DNA of 64,000 nt from Schistosoma mansoni (taxonomy: Eukaryota > Platyhelminthes > Trematoda > Strigeidida > Schistosomatidae), in contig NC_031502.1 of the NCBI RefSeq assembly GCF_000237925.1, positions 29,463,266-29,527,265 of the forward strand, in the 5' to 3' direction. Shown here in pieces: positions 56,488 to 64,000 of this stretch. The notes under the pieces are model-generated. The model saw only the letters and a list, made by a program, of their open reading frames with translations. It did no database searches and was not told the DNA's origin. How positions within the stretch are numbered: the first letter of the stretch is position 1; the number at the start of each line of letters is the position of its first letter. Both the position numbers and the translations under genes were made by a program.

Positions 56488-57936
56488 CATTTACACTAGC
56501 AAATCCAGTTCAAAAATTTCAAGGCCGATCAAGAAATACACATTTTATATTTCTCAAGACATGTATCGGAGGCTTACTTATCACCAATGCGAGAGAAAGT
56601 GAACATTTTTATTATCTCAAAGGCTGTTTGAGCAGACATATAATTAGGGAGTTGGAATAAACCCTTAGTGATGTAAACCTGAAAAGGTAACTTTCCATAT
56701 CCTAGGCCGCTTACTAAAATTAAAGCATGTTGCACTTCTTCCTTCGGAAACAGAATTTATGGCAGTCTTTCATTTAACCTCAATCAAAAAACGTCATTTT
56801 TGTTTCAGTCTGATATTCAAAACGTTAAAGTTGTACTTTTCCTATACATGAACATAGACAGTTTGTTTTTTATTACGTTGTTGTTCGGAACATCATATAC
56901 ACTTCTGATGAAGTTTAGACTCAACCCTACATCTTGCTGTACAACAAATATGATGGAGCTCAAGAATATCTGGCTGAATAGTGGACAGGATATGCATCCA
57001 TCGTAATGGTTCAAAACTCCGTTATTACTATCCTACAGGGTTCCGCAATCAGTTTATCGGGATACTTTGAGTTAAAATTCATGAAGTACTTGTTGTAAGG
57101 CGTGAATAATAAACGAACACACCAATGGAAACATTGAACACCCACCATGACATTGACTAATTTTGACCTTGTATGAATATGTCTTATTTATTCATCAATC
57201 ACAATCATTCATATTTGTCATAATTATCATTAAGTTTTGTTGACTCATTCTTCCTAGGTTCTAGTTACTATTCTGTATGTTATTTATGTGGCATTTTTTC
57301 CTGCTTAATAGACTGGGTTAATTGTTTTTTTTGTATACTAACGGTGTCAATTTGTGTTTTAGAAGTAAATAGTTTCTCAAGCCAAATAGCTTATTTATCC
57401 CGGCTTTGCCCAAGCTAAGACTCTGTGTTCGACAACCTGAGGATTATAGTGAAAATTGCCATTTTCATGTTTGGTAAATAAAGAAGGAACGAGTCGAGCG
57501 AAGAAATTCCTTTTCAATTAGTTTTTCATCATGACTCTACACTAATATATATATATATATACTAACATTGGATAATTGGAAGAAAGAGAATTATAGTGAT
57601 CAAAGTCACTTTTCGAAAATCAAGCGGTTTCTACGTTGTGCGATATGCAAAAAGGAAGAAGGAACTATAAAAATATTTTGATGAATGGTCAGTAATATGG
57701 TAGTTATGTAAGAATCAAGAGACGAATGACGAAACTAAATGAAGTCCAAAAAGTGGAAGAAATACGAAAATAGATTATCAAAGCTCTGCTACAAACTCAT
57801 CCCTATACCGATAGCTAAGGCAGCGAGAGTGGTTGTACAAACTTCTTTTGGATGCAAAGGATTGGTTTGTAAACATGGATTCCAATGGCTTCAGCAATTT
57901 TCAAAAGGACGAACTCGTATACCATGCGGCAAATTT
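56488..57936. other. Stretch without recognised genes
   Basis: Short ORFs and a (TA)n run at about 57,545-57,560. A frame at 57,739-57,930 just before the Gypsy-type element looks protein-like (LLLDAKDWFVNMDSNGFSNF) but I do not recognise it. Confidence 0.35.
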
Positions 57937-58107
57937 ACGTTCACTAGCCAGATTAGAGCAAACGCTTCTCGATATATTGATAACGCATCAAATATATCTT
58001 TCCTACCTCTTCGCATCTGACTTCTGGTTTTATCTAATTGGGGACGCTTCGAATCTAGGTGTTACTGGTTGCTAGTTGCCAAACTACATTACTAGTCGTG
58101 TCTTCAG

Positions 58108-58128
58108 TGGTGAGACCGACGTGATTTG
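58108..58128 (+). promoter_or_regulatory. Primer-binding site, tRNA-Trp-like, copy 2
   Basis: The same 21-base site as in copy 1, starting two bases after the CA end of the LTR and complementary to the 3' end of tRNA-Trp at 19 of 21 positions by eye. Confidence 0.75.
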
Positions 58129-61100
58129 GTACACCAAGCACAATAACTGTGGGTCTGTTCCTCTTTGGAGCTTCAATTCATTGTTTTTCTTCATTTGATT
58201 TTTATATATTGTGAAATACCTTTTTTTCGACATTTTCGGATATATTTTAATTATATATTTTTCGTTCTAATAATACTATGACGTAACAGACACCTAAGGT
58301 ATTTAAGTTAAAAACTATTCCCCTACCCTCGATTCAGTTAACCCGTTTTGGCCTGACAATATCGAATCCTGGTTCTACCACGCAGAGGTTGACTTTAACG
58401 GCCACGGCATTACGGACTGACGCTCACAATTCCTCGCGGTGGTTAAGGCACTGCCGGGCAAATTTAACAGGTACGTAACACCTAGTATGTTTACTAGTGA
58501 TGTGTCAGAACCTTACGAAACGCTAAAACGATCGATTCTGAGACGTGGAGATCTAACCGATCGACAAACGTTAGACCAACTCCTCAATATCATTGACCTT
58601 CGACGAATGCCTATTCAAACAACGTTTCTTATCCAAACTCCCAAAACAGGTGCAGGCAGTTATCGTCTCGTTCCAAAACAACTCCGTAGACGAACTTGCT
58701 GCATCTACAGATCGAATTCCAGAAATTATCAAATCCACTGGCGCCGAGGTTTTTTCAGTTAAAGAAAAACCTCAAACGACCCAAAATGACATTAACGAAT
58801 TATGTCATACACTAACACGATATCTGCGATTTCGTAATGACCGTAGTCGGTCAAGGACCGCGCAAAGAAGCGTATCACGTAGGCGATCTGTTTCTCGTGG
58901 TCGAGAGATCCCGACTGGTGCTGGTATCATAACAAGTATGGCAAATCTTCTAGAAATTGAAGGAAGCACTGCAATTACCCGATCTCTAAGGCGACTGACA
59001 CAAATAAAAACTCGGGAAACTTCCCAGCCGGCACGCGTTAACGGCAACCGTAGCCGGCGAACATAGCCGTCTGTTATACGCCACAGATGTGACAACGAAA
59101 GTCTGCTACCTCGTCGACACTGGCACAGAAGTTAGCGTGCTTCCCGTGAACTCTAACGACAGACTTCACGAGTCTGTTTTAAGTTTACAGGCGGCAAACG
59201 GAAAACCGATCGCTATGTATGGTAAAAGGCACGTTTACCTTTACGTGGGTTTACGCAAACCCATACACTGGATTTTCGTTGTTGCAGATGTTCCTATGCC
59301 AATCATTGGTATAGACCTGCTACAATACCACAATCTACTCATCGACACACGCTCACGAAGGTTAATAGACGGAAACACTAAGTTATCTGTTTGTGTAACT
59401 CCTTTTTCTGGTTGTAGATTATCCCCAGTCACAATTAAGCACACCATAGACCCCTTATGTCAACCACTACTCGATAAATACTCTGGGATATATCAACTAC
59501 AACCGAAATTGCCGTGTGTAATCAGCAATGTCACACATCATATCTCGACTACAGGACCACCTGTATTCTCAAAAGCACGACGACTGCCTCCAGAAAAACT
59601 TAGGTTAGCTAAAAGCGAATTCGAACACATGATAGAATTAGGAATCATTAGACCGTCAAATAGCCCATGGTCGTCTCCCTTGCACATGGTCCCTGAAAAG
59701 GACAGCAACGATTGCCGTCCAACTGGTGATTATCGGCGTCTGAATGATTAAACCATTTCCGGTCGTTACCCGTTGCCCCACATTCACGATTTGGCAGCTA
59801 CCTTGAAAGCTACAACTGTCTTTTCGAAAATCGACTTGGTTAAAGCCTATAACCGAAACCCAGAACCGACCACGATTAGGCAGTTGCGAACTTTCAACGG
59901 CCTTGTTTCTATAGACGGTTCATACCGAAATGCGCATCTCTTATGAAACTGTGAACTGACCAACTTCGTGGACATGCGAAATCAATTAGTCTAGACGACA
60001 CCGCTCGAAAAGCATTCGCCACGGTTAAGGAACATATCGCTAAGGCAACCCTGCTTGCGCATCAAGACACTCAAGCGCCCATTAGTATCGCCGTAGACGC
60101 ATCCGACTCAGCAATCGGAGGAGTCTTACAACAATGGGTCAACCACTCTTGGCAACCCTTAGGATTTTTCTCTAAACGGTTGCTAGACACTGAATCGAGG
60201 TACAGCATGTTCGGTAGCGAACTCCCAACTTTGTATTGTGCTGTACGGCATTTCCACCATTCCATCGAAGGAAGAGAATTCACGCTTTTTACCGATCATA
60301 AACCTCTTACCTTTTCTTAGAGTCCATCTTCAAACAAGTACTCACCCCGAGAGTCTCGACAACTGGACTACGTTTCGCAGTTTACTTCAGATATACAACA
60401 CATTTCTGGAGCAAACAATGTAGTCCCAGACGCTTTGTCTCTTATTAGTTCCTTGAACAGCTTCCAAGGAATCGACCTTCTTAAACTTGCTCAGCTTCAA
60501 AAAGAAGACATTGATCTTCAGCATGAGTTATCCTCGACAACTCTAAAACTACGTATTAGACAGATGGGAACAGGTGAGGAAACCTTACTATGTGACACGT
60601 CTACAAGTAGGGATCGTCCAATCGTACCAAAACATCGACGCAACGTCTTCAATACGTTGCACAATCTTTCTCATCCGGGTGTTCGTGCAACAATCAGGCT
60701 TATAGCCGAACGGTCTTGCTGGCCTGGTATGAATAAAGACGTGAGGGATTGGGCACGCTCCTGTGTAAGCTGTCAGAAATCTAGGGTGATTAGACACAAC
60801 AAATCTCCCTTAGGTTCTTTCAAAACCCCTGATGCTCGTTTCGACCGTGTTCATCTAGATTTGGTGGGACCCTTACTCGATTCCAACGGATACTCATATG
60901 TCTTAACATGCGTAGACCGTTTCACTCGATGGCCAGAAGATGTGCCTATTAAGGACATTACTGTTGAGACAGTAGATAGCGCTTTCGTTGAACGATGGGT
61001 AGCAAATTTCGGCTGCCCTTCAACCATCACTACAGACCGCGTACGCCAGTTCGAATCTGGACTTTTCCGTTGTCTGACCACACTATTAGGAATCACGCGC

Positions 61101-62285
61101 TTCCGAACGACCGCCTCTCACCCACAAGCAAACGGGTTGGTAGAACGTTTTCATCGACAACTTAAAGCTTCTCTATCAGCTACAAACGTTTCACAGTGGA
61201 CAGACGCTCTGCCACTCGTCTTACTAGGTATCCGCAATGCAATGAAAGCTGACATTGGACACACTGCATCTCAACTCGTTTATGGAGCGGCACTCCAACT
61301 TCCAGGAGAATTCGTTGATCCTTCGTCTTCTTCAATGATTATGGATCTAAACTCTTACACGAGCAGGCTTACAAACGCAATGCGTTCACTTATACCTGCT
61401 TCCACTCGACCGCAATCAACTGATGTTTTCGTTCAACTGGACTTACGACATAGTACACATGTCTTCGTTCGTCGAGACTCACATCGACGACCCCTCGAAT
61501 CAGCATACGAAGGACCCTTCAAAGTTATTCAGCGTGAACCTAAATACTATATAGTGGATAGGAACAGCACTAACGATAGCATCAGTATCGATCGCCTCAA
61601 AGCAGCGTATTTAAAAGGAAATCCTATCTACGTCGGTTTTCCTTCAGTACAATCGAACGACACGGCTCCTACACTTGTAGTACCTCATCCGACAGCCGAC
61701 ACGTACCTTGATACTTCGTCAACGTTGGAAAATAAACATAAGACAACGCGTTCTGGAAGAAGAGTAAGATTACCAGAACATTTAAACGACTATTGCACGT
61801 AGAACACAAGCTTTATCGCGATTTTCCTTTGCATTATATATTACACAAAAATTGAATATGCTTATACTAATATATTTATTCCAAAACAAAATAATTTTGC
61901 TAATAAGCGTATATTTTTCTATAAAAAAACAAAAGGCATTTTTTCAATCGCTTTTACGCTGTCGCAAGCGTATTAGTTTATTTACCCTTTTTTCCGCTCA
62001 CCTTGTGTCTGTACGCAAGTACGAGTGTAATTCGACATGCACTCACACGTTCTATTTTTTTTCTTTTCCAGGACGGCTGGAAAAGAACGATGAAGTTTAT
62101 AAAGAACCGAGATTTCGATTGTACTTTGTTTTACGATTACTATACTGTATTTCATGGCCCGTATCGAAAGGAAAGACGACCAGACGCTGCTAAACATAGC
62201 AAGCTACCATGAGAGTGTTTACCAACGACATAATCGTTGGGTTTAAACTTCTGGCTGGCTACGTTGTAGGAGCATCACTACCTCA

Positions 62286-62303
62286 CTAGGGGGGGAAGTG
62301 ATC
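62286..62303 (+). other. Polypurine tract, copy 2
   Basis: A purine run CTAGGGGGGGAAGTGATC directly before the downstream LTR, where plus-strand synthesis is primed in LTR elements. Confidence 0.7.
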
Positions 62304-62626
62304 TGTAGCTGTAAATAATTCCCCGAAATCAATAGCTTTGTATGTGTTCGACATTGGATGCTGACCACATTAGTTTTAGTGGACTCATTTAGCTGAAGGC
62401 ACTCGGTTATGCATCCGTACCAGATCACGTTACAGAACAGCGTGGGAAACATCTCCTACGATCATTAGCCAGATTAGAGCAGTCACTTCTCGATATACTG
62501 ATAACCCATCAAATATATCTTCCAACCTCCTCGCTTCTGACTTCTGATTTTAACTGGGTGGGCGCGATTCAATTATAGGTGTTACTGGTAAAGAGTTGTC
62601 AGACTACCAAACTGGTGGTATCTTCA
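62304..62626 (+). repeat. Downstream LTR of Gypsy-type copy 2
   Basis: 323 bp, TGTAGC...TCTTCA. It is clearly more diverged from the partial upstream LTR of the same element than that one is from copy 1. Confidence 0.85.
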
Positions 62627-64000
62627 GTGTCTCGTTGTTAGTTGCAAGTCATCGTGATACTAGACTAAGATCACCAAAGTCTCCCCTGTGCTGTAGTTAT
62701 TTGCGTCTGCTCATATCCAGTGTGTATGTAGATATGTTAGGGCGAGTTGATAGTTATCGAGCATAACTTAAACCAGAGTAACATGTCGATACCCAATTAT
62801 TTTGCCCAAGTTATCATAGGAAACATCTACTTATTTTATATTATCAGAAGACTCCATCTCTCTCGCTCTCTTGGTACCAGGAAGTTCGTCGTGCACGATA
62901 CTTTTTCCTTGAAACCATATTGCTAAGTGTTTAAGGAGTTGTTGTTTTTCACAAGAATCATGGTGGTCATTTTGATGATTCTCTATAAACATTTTGGTCA
63001 CAAAACTAGTGTCACTGACAGGTCTGTATTATGGCGGGAGTTGCCTTGATCATATCCTGTAAAATGGACAATCGGATCTCTGTTATGAATTTACTGTAAA
63101 GTTTCATTACACTTGTCTTCCCAATACCAATAGCAAAGTTTCGACTATTTATTTTGTTTCAGTAGACGTCCAATTTCATGGTCTGCCCATTGATGGACGA
63201 ATCTTTCTTCTTGGAAACAGTCCAGGGTATAAGTGACTGGGCTACTTCATTTTACAGTTGCAGTGACAGATTTCATGCCTCTTCTACATATGCTTCCTTT
63301 TCTACTACCAGGCTCCGGGAAACCATATGGCCGAATGTATCACTTCTGTGTCAACCATAATTTACAAGCACGGCCATATTATTTGGTAGGCCTCGAGTAT
63401 GAACGTAACCAACTACCGATATCGCCTCCTTATTCTGTGTAGTTTACTTATGCTGATCCAAGCCACGATCTTTTGTAGTGGCTTGTTTACCAAAGACCCT
63501 GTATATTCGTGACCGAGTTTAAACCCTGACCTCAGTTCTCTATAAATCAACTCTTCCCATTTGTGGAAGATGCGGCTAGCGAGAACACAAGTGGGGACGC
63601 TAGAGGGTTACTTTAGACACCTAGTTTAATTCCGCCGTTGGGGTTTAGATCATCACCTTTTGCATATCCTGGTTTCTTTGTAAACATTAAATGTGCATCA
63701 GTAAGTTTTCACCGTTACGAGGAGATGGACTTTGAACCAGGGTATTATCAGGCCTCGAGGCTATGTTAAGAACTACACTGACAGCTTCGTCAACGTTCGA
63801 CTATTCCGCATCATCTGATCCTTAACTTGGCTCTTTGGAACGTCAGGGTAATTTTCAGGATATCTTCTGCCTACTTTATACATGAAGGTTTCTCAAAACG
63901 CTATATTTACATAACATTTGAAACCACCTATTCCGGTTGCTTAAACCTCTGTATATTTATTCTCACGCATCAGTTCTCTGCTGTAAAGTCGACATAGTGG
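62627..64000. other. Right edge without recognised genes
   Basis: Short plus-strand frames at 63,178-63,442 (for example LLPGSGKPYGRMYHFCVNH) have no motif I know. Some may be repeat-derived, but nothing can be supported. Confidence 0.35.

Larger units (their letters stand above)
57937..62626 (+). mobile_element. Ty3/Gypsy-type LTR retrotransposon fossil, copy 2 (CsRn1/Boudicca-like)
   Basis: Plus-strand element of about 4.7 kb, same family as 1,240-5,876. The upstream LTR is only partly present (57,937-58,106); the downstream LTR is 62,304-62,626. The primer site is at 58,108-58,128. Parts: gag-like about 58,340-58,800; aspartic protease about 59,090-59,400 (DTGTEVSVLP); reverse-transcriptase-related about 59,560-59,900; RNase H-like about 60,060-60,400 (VDASDSAIGGVLQQW); integrase about 60,435-61,800 (HNLSHPGVRATIRL, CVSCQK, HLDLVGPLLDSNGYSYV). 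It is broken, with several disruptions, most of which copy 1 shares. From the upstream LTR to about 61,250 it is nearly identical to copy 1, and beyond that clearly diverged. Confidence 0.85.

Noticed and set aside
1-64000. CRISPR arrays, operons, ribosome-binding sites
   Set aside because: The window is eukaryotic. No regularly spaced direct repeats of CRISPR type and no bacterial gene layout are present.

Overview
The window looks like flatworm nuclear DNA, almost certainly a blood fluke (Schistosoma). It is AT-rich and gene-poor. It is packed with RTE-like LINEs (SR2-like and SR3/Perere-3-like), CR1-like LINEs and Ty3/Gypsy-type LTR elements primed by tRNA-Trp. It also carries an Sm-alpha-type SINE with a hammerhead ribozyme on the minus strand near 38.6 kb. 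Host exons are short and bounded by GT-AG introns. All family names rest on motifs read by eye; no database search was run.

Host genes. Two paralogous minus-strand genes can be pieced together from splice sites and matching codon phases. Gene 1 runs from about 17.8 to 9.9 kb and gene 2 from about 47.55 to 37.6 kb. Both have the same layout: a Lys/Arg-rich leader exon, one exon holding a whole RRM, exons that split RRM2 and RRM3 at matching points (one is exactly 104 nt in both genes), then a tail of small Lys/Ser-rich exons whose lengths are multiples of three. The product would be a nucleolin-like, three-RRM RNA-binding protein. Introns hold nearly all the transposon debris. The RRM2 first-half exon of gene 1 could not be placed with confidence. 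First and last exons of both genes were not identified.

Mobile-element layout. 0-6.4 kb: an RTE-like LINE (called LINE-A here) split by a Gypsy-type fossil (1,240-5,876, minus) with a 4-bp target duplication. 9.2-9.8 kb: a non-autonomous repeat sharing the tail of a second RTE-like family (LINE-B). 12-16.3 kb: LINE fragments inside gene 1. 18.5-28.8 kb: mostly unrecognised DNA with two solo LTRs, a 200-N gap and an LTR-like repeat. 29-37.5 kb: a CR1-like LINE, three LINE-B pieces and an uninterrupted LINE-A copy. 37.6-47.6 kb: gene 2 with an Sm-alpha SINE and ribozyme, an SR3-like LINE, a tRNA-like sequence and a solo LTR. 48.4-50 kb: a decayed transposase-like gene. 51-56.3 kb: a second non-autonomous repeat and a near full-length CR1-like LINE. 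57.9-62.6 kb: a second Gypsy-type fossil on the plus strand, inverted relative to the first.

Most notable: three pairs of inverted repeats (Gypsy, LINE-A, LINE-B) each contain a nearly identical tract with an abrupt edge inside otherwise diverged copies. This pattern suggests gene conversion, very recent inverted duplication, or an assembly effect.
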